From Planctomycetota bacterium (GTDB taxonomy: Bacteria; Planctomycetota; UBA1135; GCA-002686595): a stretch of DNA of 49,782 nt. The position numbers and the translations under genes were made by a program. The DNA lies in contig JADHNZ010000022.1 of the NCBI GenBank assembly GCA_016779225.1, forward strand, positions 1 through 49,782. The letters run 5' to 3'. Every line of letters starts with the position of its first letter. The first letter of the stretch is position 1. Shown piece after piece: positions 28,801-35,968 of the stretch. The notes under the pieces are model-generated. The model was not told the DNA's origin and ran no database searches. It saw only the letters and a program-made list of their open reading frames with translations.

Positions 28801-29832
28801 CAGGTAGAAGACCCGGTTCAGGGGGCTCTCCGTGGTGCCCTCGATCTCTGGCCCGCCCGGCGCACCCGGCGGCAGCTGGCTCAGCCCGCGGAAGTGCAGG
28901 CCGATCGAGGCGTCCCCGTAGTGGCAGGTGACGCAGGTCTCCGTGGAGGGCGCCGCCGTCATGGCGTGCCGACGCGGATGGCCCGGCTCGGTCCGGTTGG
29001 CGGTGCGGTCCGCCGAGTCGGACAGTCCGTTGACCGCATAGGGGACATGACAGGCCGCGCAGCCGTCCCCGCGGTAGTCCCCATCGAAGCCCAGGCGACC
29101 GCGCACCGCGCGCCCCTCCGACCACAGGTGGCACTGCATGCACTCCTTGCGGATCAGGTCCGGAAAGTGCGAGGCGAGCTCCTCCTCATCGTCGGCGGTC
29201 GTGAAGGCGGGCGGCTGCACGAGGCGGTCCACCTCCCCCTCGTCCGTGAGGTGGCTCGGCACGGGGAAGACGCCGTAGAGGGACCCCTTCTCCTTGCTCA
29301 GCCCCATCTCGTAGAAGCCGTCGGAGAGGTGCCCCGCCGTGGTGCCGTGCAGCGAGAGGAAGAGGTCGCTGCACAGGTCCGCGTGGCAGGTCCCGCAGGT
29401 GACCTCCATCACGCGCAGGTCGGAGGGGTTGCGGAAGCGCAGCCAGGCCAGGTCACGGTCCTGGGGCAGGACCCGCTCGTCGCCCGACTGCTCGGGCGCG
29501 GCCACATGCGCAGACAGCTTGTCCTTCGCCGTCGCATCGCCTCCGTGGCAGTCCACGCACGAGAGGGCCTGCCACGGGTGCATGTCCTCGATCCCGATGT
29601 GGCACGCGAGGCAGCCGTTCGAGCCGGCCCCCCCGGGTGCGGGCTGCGTCTCGAGGGCGGGCGGATCCTGGCCCACCAGCCCCTGGCTCGCGCCGAGGCC
29701 CACGACCTGGGTGCGCCCCACGGCACCTGCGGCAAAGGCCTCACCCTCGACCGGGACGCGCTCGGTGAGCGCGACCAGGACGAGCCCCGCGGCGAGCGCG
29801 AGGCCAAGGGGACGGGGCAGAGCGACGCGCAT
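25867..29832 (-). CDS. Giant decaheme cytochrome c with LVIVD-type propeller repeats and nine EF-hand loops
   Basis: 1321 residues from ATG 29832; an N-terminal hydrophobic stretch (residues 8-22) acts as signal peptide or anchor. Residues 70-580 carry ten c-type heme motifs CxxCH with first Cys at 74, 92, 146, 231, 258, 300, 362, 389, 464 and 577, and many extra His that can be distal ligands. Residues about 595-960 show repeats such as LLVADGIGGLRIFDVSAPED and AFVADGVGGLAIVDIREPI, the LVIVD-type beta-propeller pattern. Residues 1029-1309 hold nine DxDxDG-like loops (starts 1029, 1049, 1106, 1127, 1164, 1187, 1239, 1262, 1298), some with substitutions at Ca2+ ligands. Probably an exported electron-transfer protein with calcium-binding tail. 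It is the last gene of a run with DUF1501-like and DUF1549-like genes (8-bp gap). Confidence 0.9.
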   Translation of the reverse strand: MRVALPRPLGLALAAGLVLVALTERVPVEGEAFAAGAVGRTQVVGLGASQGLVGQDPPALETQPAPGGAGSNGCLACHIGIEDMHPWQALSCVDCHGGDATAKDKLSAHVAAPEQSGDERVLPQDRDLAWLRFRNPSDLRVMEVTCGTCHADLCSDLFLSLHGTTAGHLSDGFYEMGLSKEKGSLYGVFPVPSHLTDEGEVDRLVQPPAFTTADDEEELASHFPDLIRKECMQCHLWSEGRAVRGRLGFDGDYRGDGCAACHVPYAVNGLSDSADRTANRTEPGHPRRHAMTAAPSTETCVTCHYGDASIGLHFRGLSQLPPGAPGGPEIEGTTESPLNRVFYLDDNELAPPDVHHELGMHCIDCHGVGDVMGDGALHGQMEHAVAISCEACHGDFEERASLVTERGEHLEHMWREGEEVFLRSKVTGKTHRVKQVVDVLDRDHRDHSPEATRAMTGDHAQLECYACHAGWNINFLGFHFYRNEALTQLDLLSGRRTPGRVTTQEKVFTTWKSFYAGLNESGRVAPYMTGFSTMGTVDDAEGNRILDQAMPVTREGRSGMSMVHHQMHTTRPTARACVECHRTSGTWGMGTSNFRLGRQLAFVADRRGIEAVALNRQALTASVPLAKFVLPDIVDLELQCDPLQGHARHLFVTEGGRGVHALDVSDPAHMRRVAFVSTLSPRGMALSGDHLLVADGIGGLRIFDVSAPEDIEQVGHLPLFDAHEVEVRWPHAFVADGVGGLAIVDIREPIAPRLVGAVSWPGGRTEVAAIDLDLLFQYSRPETVAGTIPAPFRSDARHLCAVLDRVRGPVLIDVTEPTRPVVVFPRSQDGRSSASVEGVSYRGLALRSKVDVATPQGGERTWERDCLYVAVERTLGNGDQRSTVRVLDVSNPARPRPVGDVESGDASEMLAHVSLYNQPFLQPLAFVPGDEGVFLTDLTVSAEPNPVGVLPGLRDTYAVVVEEFPLDAMVSPTGEQLKDVSHPGSRWLYPREIARLLDVPGRVLGTIDPDEAAPPIPGATARAFFQRFDKDRSGLLTGEELRRAGPGLDKNEDGRVTLAELAETGAVFSTGESRTDQPESTFESPRTEPDGDLARLFDGVDPLVHDRNNDRRLDRKELARALFEALDLDANGRLDRHELSRHPGRARQIRYGDEGAMEEFGARDLNRGGTISARELRVRDPEWEALDRDGDGFVQLEPDPVASQRGGAVAMPDPEWPRRRPRALPLPPSLTEELLLTLDADGDRLLTRRELRAREDLAEALDLNRDGVVEEGEWTRILNLVQNGGVRLLADGFEARWDLDGSGRVEEDELPEVARIPLARR

Positions 29833-29840
29833 CCGGTCCG

Positions 29841-30995
29841 TCAGGCGTACAGCCCCTGCAGCCGACCGCCCTTGGCGAGGGGCGCCTCGGCCCCGAAGAG
29901 CTCGCACACGGTGCCGACCACATCGATGACGCGCTGGTCGCGCCCGGTCTCGACGCCGCGCTTGAAGTCGGGGCCCCAGGCCACGCAGCTCACGCGGCGC
30001 AGGTCCTCGGAGCCGTCGCCGTGATCGAGGCCACGGCGGCTGTTCAGGTCGCGGTCACGCCCGAACTCCGGCACGACCAGCACGGCCGTCGAGTCACGCA
30101 GCTCCTCGTCCTCGCGGATCGCGGTCATCAGCTCGCCGATCGCGGCGTCGTTCTGGCGCACGACCTCGCTGTACGCGTTGAAGCTGCCGTGGGCCACATC
30201 CGCGTTCTGCAGGACGACCCCGAGCATGCGAGGCTTGAACAGGCTCAGCAGGTTGCGCGCCAGCCTCAGGGCCTTGCGGTCACCCGCAGCGGCGCCGGAG
30301 ATGTCAGTGGTTCCTCGGCTCAGCTCGCCGAGGATGTAGTCCTCCACCCGCGCGAGCTGCTCGGCCTCGCGGGCGGCGTCCTCTCCGCCGCCCACTCCGC
30401 GCCGCAGCCGATCGAGCAGCGCACGCTCGCCGGGCTCGACGGGCTGGGGCATCCCCCACGCGCTGAGCATGTCCTTGAACTCCTTGTTGAAGATCCCATC
30501 CCCGTCGAGGATGTTCGCTCCATAGCGCGCCCCGTACTCGGGGTGCAGGCTGTAGGAGTAGTTCACCTGCTGCGCGCCGCCGGTCGTGGTGACCCAAACA
30601 TCCTGCTTGGGCAGGTCCAGCCCCTTGCGCAGGTACTCGAAGAGGGTCGGGTCGTTGCCCCGTGCGTTCTCGCGAATCCCACGGGGCTCGGAGATGCCCG
30701 TGAAGATCGACATGGTCGCGCCGAAGTGGCCCAGGTTGGAGGTGGCCACATTCGTGTAGAGCACGCCCTCATCGGCCATCTGGCGCATGTTGGGGACATT
30801 CGCGGGCGTCCCGAAGGTCTCGCGGGTCCGGACGCCGCCGGCAAAGGCCACCAGCACGACGCGCTTGGTCTTGCGGTCGGGCCTCAGGGGGGCCATGGCC
30901 CCCGCGAGCAGGCTGGACGGCAGGGCTGCACCGGCCCCAAGCAGGGTCGAGGCACGCAGGAGGGTCCGGCGGTCGAGGGAGGCAGTGGGCAGCAT
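29841..30995 (-). CDS. DUF1501-like Tat-exported protein (alkaline-phosphatase-superfamily relative)
   Basis: 384 residues. The N-terminus LDRRTLLRASTLLGAGAALP has the twin Arg, hydrophobic core and Ala-rich end of a Tat signal. The rest resembles DUF1501/sulfatase-fold proteins: VVLVAFAGGVRTRETFG at the first strand, NVPNMRQMADEGVLYTNV, VLQNADVAHGSFNAYSEVV and VLVVPEFGRDRDLNSRRGLD with HGDGSEDLRRV, the conserved metal-binding region. Planctomycetota have many DUF1501 genes next to DUF1549/DUF1553 genes, as here. It lies 5 bp after the upstream gene and 8 bp before the cytochrome gene, so the three are surely co-transcribed. Enzymatic activity is unproven. Confidence 0.82.
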   Translation of the reverse strand: MLPTASLDRRTLLRASTLLGAGAALPSSLLAGAMAPLRPDRKTKRVVLVAFAGGVRTRETFGTPANVPNMRQMADEGVLYTNVATSNLGHFGATMSIFTGISEPRGIRENARGNDPTLFEYLRKGLDLPKQDVWVTTTGGAQQVNYSYSLHPEYGARYGANILDGDGIFNKEFKDMLSAWGMPQPVEPGERALLDRLRRGVGGGEDAAREAEQLARVEDYILGELSRGTTDISGAAAGDRKALRLARNLLSLFKPRMLGVVLQNADVAHGSFNAYSEVVRQNDAAIGELMTAIREDEELRDSTAVLVVPEFGRDRDLNSRRGLDHGDGSEDLRRVSCVAWGPDFKRGVETGRDQRVIDVVGTVCELFGAEAPLAKGGRLQGLYA

Positions 30996-31000
30996 GGCGT

Positions 31001-32083
31001 TCAGTAGGACTGGTACTCCGAGTGGGACAGGAGCGCGTAGAGGATCGTGCCGGGCTCGCAGCCCTCCTCGTGGAAGGCGGAGACGAACACCCCGAGCTCC
31101 TCATCGGTTGCGTCCCGCCCGAGGAAGCGCGGGAACTGGGCCGCGACCCAGCGGGTTGGATCGGGGATGTCCTGCTTGCGCGGCACGGCAGCCCGGCCGG
31201 AGTCGAGCAGCAGCCTCACGACCACGGAGCGCAGGGGGCGCGAGTCCGCCAGGCCGTCAAGGGCGTTGCGCAACGGCTCGAGCTCGTCGTCCTCGGGAAG
31301 CCGGTCGAGCAGGTCCACGAAGAGGCAGCGGACGAAGAGGGTGTTGGACTTGGGAACGAGGTCGCGCAGGCGCTGGTCGTAGGCCTCCGACAGCAGCCAC
31401 TCGCGGACCACGGCCAGGTAGGCCCAGGGGTCCCGGTGCAGTCGGCCGGCATCCGCGCGCAGCTGCTTGCTGTCGAGCTCCACCCGCAGCAGGCGCTGAT
31501 GCTCGCGGGCCAGGAAGTGGCGCGAGGCCTCGCGGTGCTCGACGCAGATCCGGATCACATCGGCCTGATTCTCGGCGGTCGTTCCGAGGAAGCGGCCCTT
31601 GCCGCCCTCGTAGGCAACCTTGCCGATCTCGAGCTCGCTGGCCTTGTCCTGCACGACGAGCCCGCAGAACTGCTCCATCACAACGGTGACGAAGGTGTCC
31701 GCGCCTGGGTTGCGCAGGTCGAAGGTCGGCGTGAGCGCAGCCTGGTGCAGCGCGTCCCGGTAGTGCAGCCGGCCCTGCGCGAGCCTCTCCGGCACCTCCT
31801 TCGCGGCCCGCGTGCGCGGCCTGAAGTTGTCGATCAGCAGGAAGTAGTAGAGCTGCTCGTGCCACCAGTGGCCCCAGAACTCCTCCCCACCGAGGAGCTC
31901 GTCCAGGAGCTCTCCGCGCCCGCGACCCAGCCACTCGCCGACCTCGCTCTGCCGCGGCGGCCGGCCGATCAGGTCCATGAACACGGCGCGCAGAGAGCGC
32001 GGATCCAGGGCGCGGGCCGCAGCGGCTCGGGTCCTGGGGTCCTGACCGTCCTGGAACGGCAGCGGAATCGCCTCCGTGCTCAT
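31001..32083 (-). CDS. DUF1549-like protein of a planctomycete-type cassette
   Basis: 360 residues, start ATG 32083, preceded by GGAGGG at 32092-32087, which decides this start over longer in-frame options. The segment VFMDLIGRPPRQSEVGEWL and LLDELLGGEEFWGHWWHEQL resembles the DUF1549 pattern (LLGRPPTPEE...FW) found in Planctomycetota, usually fused to DUF1553 and cytochrome-like domains. A second, similar-looking LFVDLLDRLPEDDELEPL occurs near residue 260, which hints at an internal duplication. There is no signal peptide, and the match is partial, so family membership is tentative. First gene of the run that continues with the DUF1501-like and cytochrome genes. Confidence 0.65.
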   Translation of the reverse strand: MSTEAIPLPFQDGQDPRTRAAAARALDPRSLRAVFMDLIGRPPRQSEVGEWLGRGRGELLDELLGGEEFWGHWWHEQLYYFLLIDNFRPRTRAAKEVPERLAQGRLHYRDALHQAALTPTFDLRNPGADTFVTVVMEQFCGLVVQDKASELEIGKVAYEGGKGRFLGTTAENQADVIRICVEHREASRHFLAREHQRLLRVELDSKQLRADAGRLHRDPWAYLAVVREWLLSEAYDQRLRDLVPKSNTLFVRCLFVDLLDRLPEDDELEPLRNALDGLADSRPLRSVVVRLLLDSGRAAVPRKQDIPDPTRWVAAQFPRFLGRDATDEELGVFVSAFHEEGCEPGTILYALLSHSEYQSY

Positions 32084-32234
32084 CTGCCCTCCAGTGTAGG
32101 CGAGAGCGCGACTTGGAGGTGGGGGCACGCGCCCCGGACACACTCCATACGCAGACAGCCCCGGGCCGCCGGGAGGCGACGCGGGGCTGCAGGCTGAGCG
32201 GTCGTAGGGCAGGAGCCCCAAGGCCCCCTCCCGG

Positions 32235-33380
32235 TCACAGGAAGGGGTCGATCGCCTTGCGCAGGGTCGGCGTCCTCAGCTTGCCGAGGGCGCGCATCTG
32301 GATCTGACGAACCCGCTCGAGGCTGACGCCCATCTGGGAGGCGACCTCCGAGAGGGTCTGCTCCTGGAAGGCGCCCAAGCCGTAGCGCCGTTCCACGACG
32401 AAGCGCTCGCGCTCGGAGAGGCGCTCGAGGGCCTCGCCAAGACCCTCCTCGAGGGTCACCTCCTCCATGGACACGTTGTAGAGCCCCTCAGGGTCCTCGT
32501 AGCCGAGGGCCTCGACCAGGCCCGGCCCGTCGTCGTCCCCGCCGCTTGCGTCCATCGAGAGGGTCGAGCGAGAGGCTGCCAGAGCGCTCTCCACGATGTG
32601 GACCCCAAGGCCAGAGACCTCGGCGATGCGCGCGGCCGAGGCATTCGGGTCGCCGAGCCGTGCGATCGCGGCCTTCACATGGCGCATGGCCTTCTGCAGG
32701 TAGACGGGGATGCGCACCGTCTGGCCGTGGTTGTAGAGGTGGCTGCGGAAGGCCTGGTTCAGCCAGTGCACCGCATAGGTCCGGAAGAGGAGGCCACGCC
32801 GCCAGTCGAAGCCGTCCACGGCCCGGAAGAGCGAGGCCGAGCCCTCCTGCACCAGGTCGAGTCGCGGCACGCCCAGGTGGGCGTAGCGCTCCACATTGAT
32901 CAGCACGAGGTAGAGGTTGCGCTCGACCAGCTCGGTCCGCAGCGCGTGCAGCTCCTTCCACCGCTCGCACAGGTCGAGCGGCAGCTCGCAGGCCTCCGCC
33001 TCCACATCGCGGAAGGTCTGCGGGTCGTAGCAGATGCGGCCGTCGACCTCGGCCTCCTCCAGGCCGTGCTGCTCGAGGGCCAGGTCCAGTCGCATCCGGG
33101 CCAGCTCCAGGCGGCGCGCGTGGCGCGCCTCCTCGTCGCGGTCCATGATCCGGATCGAGTCGATCTCAGCGCGCAGCTGGTCCTCGATGGTGGCCACCCC
33201 CGGAATCTCAGGGCGGGCGTCGCGCCAGTCACCGGGCGCCGAGAGCTCGAGGCTGCGGGCCTCGCGGTTGAGACGCCGTGCCCAGCGCTTGATGCGGCCG
33301 GAGAAGCGATCAGGCTCGTCCGCCCAGCTGTCCAGCTTGGCGTCGACCTCTTCGATGGTGAGCAGAGGGGGGGTAGCCAT
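32235..33380 (-). CDS. Divergent sigma-70 family factor
   Basis: 381 residues from ATG 33380. Region 2 is clear (LVERNLYLVLINVERYAHLG, LDLVQEGSASLFRAVDGF, FRTYAVHWLNQAFRSHL), region 3 begins at TVRIPVYLQK, and region 4 is at the end (LSERERFVVERRYGL and the helix-turn-helix LSEVASQMGVSLERVRQIQ). Compared with E. coli RpoD, the promoter-melting Trp433 position is His205, Arg436 is Asn208 and Thr440 is Arg212, while Gln437 is kept. I infer altered -10 recognition. The N-terminal 80 residues are not region 1.1-like. It is too complete for an ECF factor and looks like a group 2/3 sigma. It stands alone, with a 302-bp gap upstream. Confidence 0.93.
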   Translation of the reverse strand: MATPPLLTIEEVDAKLDSWADEPDRFSGRIKRWARRLNREARSLELSAPGDWRDARPEIPGVATIEDQLRAEIDSIRIMDRDEEARHARRLELARMRLDLALEQHGLEEAEVDGRICYDPQTFRDVEAEACELPLDLCERWKELHALRTELVERNLYLVLINVERYAHLGVPRLDLVQEGSASLFRAVDGFDWRRGLLFRTYAVHWLNQAFRSHLYNHGQTVRIPVYLQKAMRHVKAAIARLGDPNASAARIAEVSGLGVHIVESALAASRSTLSMDASGGDDDGPGLVEALGYEDPEGLYNVSMEEVTLEEGLGEALERLSERERFVVERRYGLGAFQEQTLSEVASQMGVSLERVRQIQMRALGKLRTPTLRKAIDPFL

Positions 33381-33682
33381 GGGTCGTTCCGTGGCGGGGT
33401 GCCTCCCGAGAGGACCACGCGTTCTTTGGGAGACCGTCTGCACGGCGAGGTTCCCGAGAAGGCGGTAAACCTTCCGTCCGCGGCAGACTTTGCTCCAGCC
33501 GTTTATTCGCGCGCCAGCGTCCTTGGTGGGCACGATCTCATGTAAAGTTCGCGTTATGCGGCACCATGCCACGGGGCCCCCAGCGCCAACGCGCCAGGGG
33601 CCCCTGGAGAGCGGCCTCCATCCCCCGAACGAACGGTCAGGATGCCAGGATCCGGGCGGCCGGTCCCACCGGCCCGCCCAGC
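33381..33682. other. Gene-free stretch upstream of the sigma factor gene
   Basis: 302 bp, less GC-rich than its surroundings around 33465-33560, consistent with a promoter or leader for the sigma gene. TTTACA (minus strand, near 33545) resembles a -35 box, but no good -10 box lies at the right distance. A perfect 14-bp palindrome CCAGGGGCCCCTGG is at 33594-33607, downstream of the acyl-CoA dehydrogenase stop, and might end that transcript. I see no convincing gene. Confidence 0.45.
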
Positions 33683-34930
33683 TCAGAGGTTCCGGGAGCC
33701 CACCGGCTCCTCGGAGTAGCTCTGCTGCTCCTCGTGGGGGATGAACTCCTGGAGGTGCTCCAGCTCCCCGGCCTCGCGGATCAAGTGGCGCGCGATGACC
33801 AGGCGCTGGACCTGGTTCGTGCCCTCGTAGATCTGGAGGATCTTCGCGTCGCGGAAGAACTTGGCGATGGGGTAGTCCTCCATGAAGCCGTAGCCCCCGA
33901 ACACCTGGACCGCGTCCGTGGCGACCTCCATGGCCACATCCGTGGCGAAGCACTTGGCCATGGCCGCCATCTTGCTGTTGAGCGCGGAGGGACCGGACTC
34001 GTCGATGCCCGCGGCGGCGGTGTAGACGAGGCGCCGGGCCGCCTCGGTCTTCATGGCCATGTCGGCCATCATCTGCTGGACCATCTGGTGACCCGAGATC
34101 GGGATGCCGAACTGCTTGCGCCGGTTCGCGTACACATTGGCCAGGTCGAGGGCGCCCTGGGAGGCTCCGACCGCCTGGGCGGCGACGCCGGGGCGGGCGT
34201 AGTCGAGGGTCGACATGGCGTGTCGGAAGCCGAGCCCTGCACGCCCTCCGATCAGGTTGGCCTTGGGCACGCGCACATGGTCGAAGTGGGTCTCGACCAC
34301 GGGAACGCAGCGGATGCCCATCTTGTCCTCAACCTTCTTCACCTCGAAGCCGGGGGTGCCCTTCTCGACGATGAACGCGCTGATGCGGCGCGACTTGGAC
34401 TCGGGGTCGGTGACCGCGAAGACGGAGTAGACATCGGCGACACCGCCGTTGGTGGTCCACTTCTTCTCGCCACAGATGATGTAGTCGTCACCGTCCTCGA
34501 AGGCGCGCACGGAGAGCCCCTGCGCGTCGGAGCCGGCGAACTTCTCGGAGAGGCAGAAGGCCACGAACTTGTCGCCGGCCGCGATCTGCGGGAGCCAGTG
34601 CTTCTTCTGCTCCTCGGTGCCGCCCAGGATGATCGGGAAGGACCCCAGGGCGTTCACTGCGAAGGCCACGCCGAAGCCGCTGTCCGCCTTGGCGAGCTCC
34701 TCTGCCACGAGGGCGAGTGCCAGTACCCCGGCGCCGTGGCCGCCGTACTCCTCGGGGATGAAGGTCTTGAAGAGGCCCGCCTCCGCAACCGCTCGGGCAG
34801 CCTCGTAGTTGTACTCCTGGGCCTTGTCGTACTTCGCGGCGAGCGGGCGCACATGCTCGTCGGCGATCTTGCGGGCGATGGCCTGGAGTTCCTTGGCCTT
34901 GTCGGAGAAGACGACGTTGGTGTGATCCAT
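33683..34930 (-). CDS. Acyl-CoA dehydrogenase
   Basis: 415 residues from ATG 34930. FAD enzyme that makes the alpha-beta double bond in an acyl-CoA and passes electrons to ETF. Conserved regions: FIPEEYGGHGAGVLALALV, FCLSEKFAGSDAQGL (FAD/substrate-binding), KKWTTNGGVADVYSVFAV, RKQFGIPISGHQMVQQMMAD, DAVQVFGGYGFMEDYPIAKF and ILQIYEGTNQVQRLVIAR, in which the Glu of YEGT is the catalytic base position of short/medium-chain enzymes. The chain ends with a short acidic tail (EEQQSYSEEPVGSRNL). No beta-oxidation partner is adjacent. Substrate chain length is undetermined. Confidence 0.95.
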   Translation of the reverse strand: MDHTNVVFSDKAKELQAIARKIADEHVRPLAAKYDKAQEYNYEAARAVAEAGLFKTFIPEEYGGHGAGVLALALVAEELAKADSGFGVAFAVNALGSFPIILGGTEEQKKHWLPQIAAGDKFVAFCLSEKFAGSDAQGLSVRAFEDGDDYIICGEKKWTTNGGVADVYSVFAVTDPESKSRRISAFIVEKGTPGFEVKKVEDKMGIRCVPVVETHFDHVRVPKANLIGGRAGLGFRHAMSTLDYARPGVAAQAVGASQGALDLANVYANRRKQFGIPISGHQMVQQMMADMAMKTEAARRLVYTAAAGIDESGPSALNSKMAAMAKCFATDVAMEVATDAVQVFGGYGFMEDYPIAKFFRDAKILQIYEGTNQVQRLVIARHLIREAGELEHLQEFIPHEEQQSYSEEPVGSRNL

Positions 34931-35058
34931 GGGACGGGCAGGGTCTCGGGGACGCTGCGCCTGCCGGCTCGAGACCGCTCGAGCAGGCCCGCAGCAATCA
35001 CCGAGGATAGCCCGAGCCGGCCCCCCCTCGAAGTGCACGCGCCCGGGCCCTGCCCGGC

Positions 35059-35802
35059 TCAGGCCCGCGCCTCGGCCCGGACGAGCTGCCTCTCGGCCGA
35101 GGCGCCAAAGGGAGCGCCCTGGAAGTCGGCGAACCGTGCCGTGGGCGTGAGGCCCGCGGAGGCCAGGGCGGCATCGAGCTCGCCCGGCTCGTAGAGGCGC
35201 ACATCCTCGTGCCAGGACCTCTCCCCTCCCCCGTCCACGCGCCGCATCACCACGCGCTTGCGCACCCGCCGACCATCCGGAGAGAGGGTGCGGGTCTCCT
35301 CCAGGAGCAGGCCCTTACGCTCGCGCTGGCTGTGGGGCACCAAGCTGGCGCGGATCCGCGCGGGGTTCATGAGGTCGAGGAAGACCAGGCCGCCCGGCCT
35401 CAGGATGCGCCGCACCTCCTCCAGCACGCAGAGGTCGCCGGCGTCATCGTGGTATCCGAAGGAGCTGAACAAGAGGGCCACGGCGTCGTGGGAGGCGTCC
35501 GCGAAGGGCAGGGCGCGCTGGTCCCCCCGAACGAGACGCCCCGAGGTGCTCTCGCCGCCCGCGAGCCGCGGCGCGCGCACGAGGAGTTCCTGCGACAGGT
35601 CGAGGCCGTGGGCATCCAGCCCGGCCTCCCGCATGGCGATCAGGTGGCGGCCCTGGCCACAGCAGAGGTCGAGCACCCGCCCACCCAGGCCCTGCTCGAC
35701 CAGGAAGGCCACCTCCCCCGCCGCGCTGGCCTGGTCACGGTGTGCGTACACCGCGAGGTAGTCCGCGCGGAAGGCGGCCTCGAACCACGGCGTCTCGCTC
35801 AT
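35059..35802 (-). CDS. SAM-dependent methyltransferase (class I)
   Basis: 247 residues from ATG 35802. Motif I VLDLCCGQGRHLIAM, motif II region GLDLSQELLVRA, the LPFADASHDAVALLFSSFGY stretch after it and ILRPGGLVFLDLMNP define a Rossmann methyltransferase of the UbiE/methyltransf-11 type. The C-terminal part is beta-rich with LYEPGELDAALASAGL, common in small-molecule methyltransferases. Substrate unknown. It is divergent from the dGTPase-like gene, with 166 bp between starts. Confidence 0.88.
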   Translation of the reverse strand: MSETPWFEAAFRADYLAVYAHRDQASAAGEVAFLVEQGLGGRVLDLCCGQGRHLIAMREAGLDAHGLDLSQELLVRAPRLAGGESTSGRLVRGDQRALPFADASHDAVALLFSSFGYHDDAGDLCVLEEVRRILRPGGLVFLDLMNPARIRASLVPHSQRERKGLLLEETRTLSPDGRRVRKRVVMRRVDGGGERSWHEDVRLYEPGELDAALASAGLTPTARFADFQGAPFGASAERQLVRAEARA

Positions 35803-35968
35803 GGGGACATTGTCCACGGCGGCTGAGGGGGGCCGCGCGTCGACTGGGACCCGGCGCGGCCACGCGGGCTTGGGAGCCGCACTCCGGAGGTCGATAGGAT
35901 GAGGAGCTCCTGCGCCGCAACCCGGGCGCGGCGTCGTCGTCCTCGAGGCGGTGTTCCTGTCCCAGCCC

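Noticed and set aside
33540..33550. TTTACA as a -35 box for the sigma gene
   Set aside because: No acceptable -10 hexamer at 16-18 bp; kept only as a remark in the gap description.
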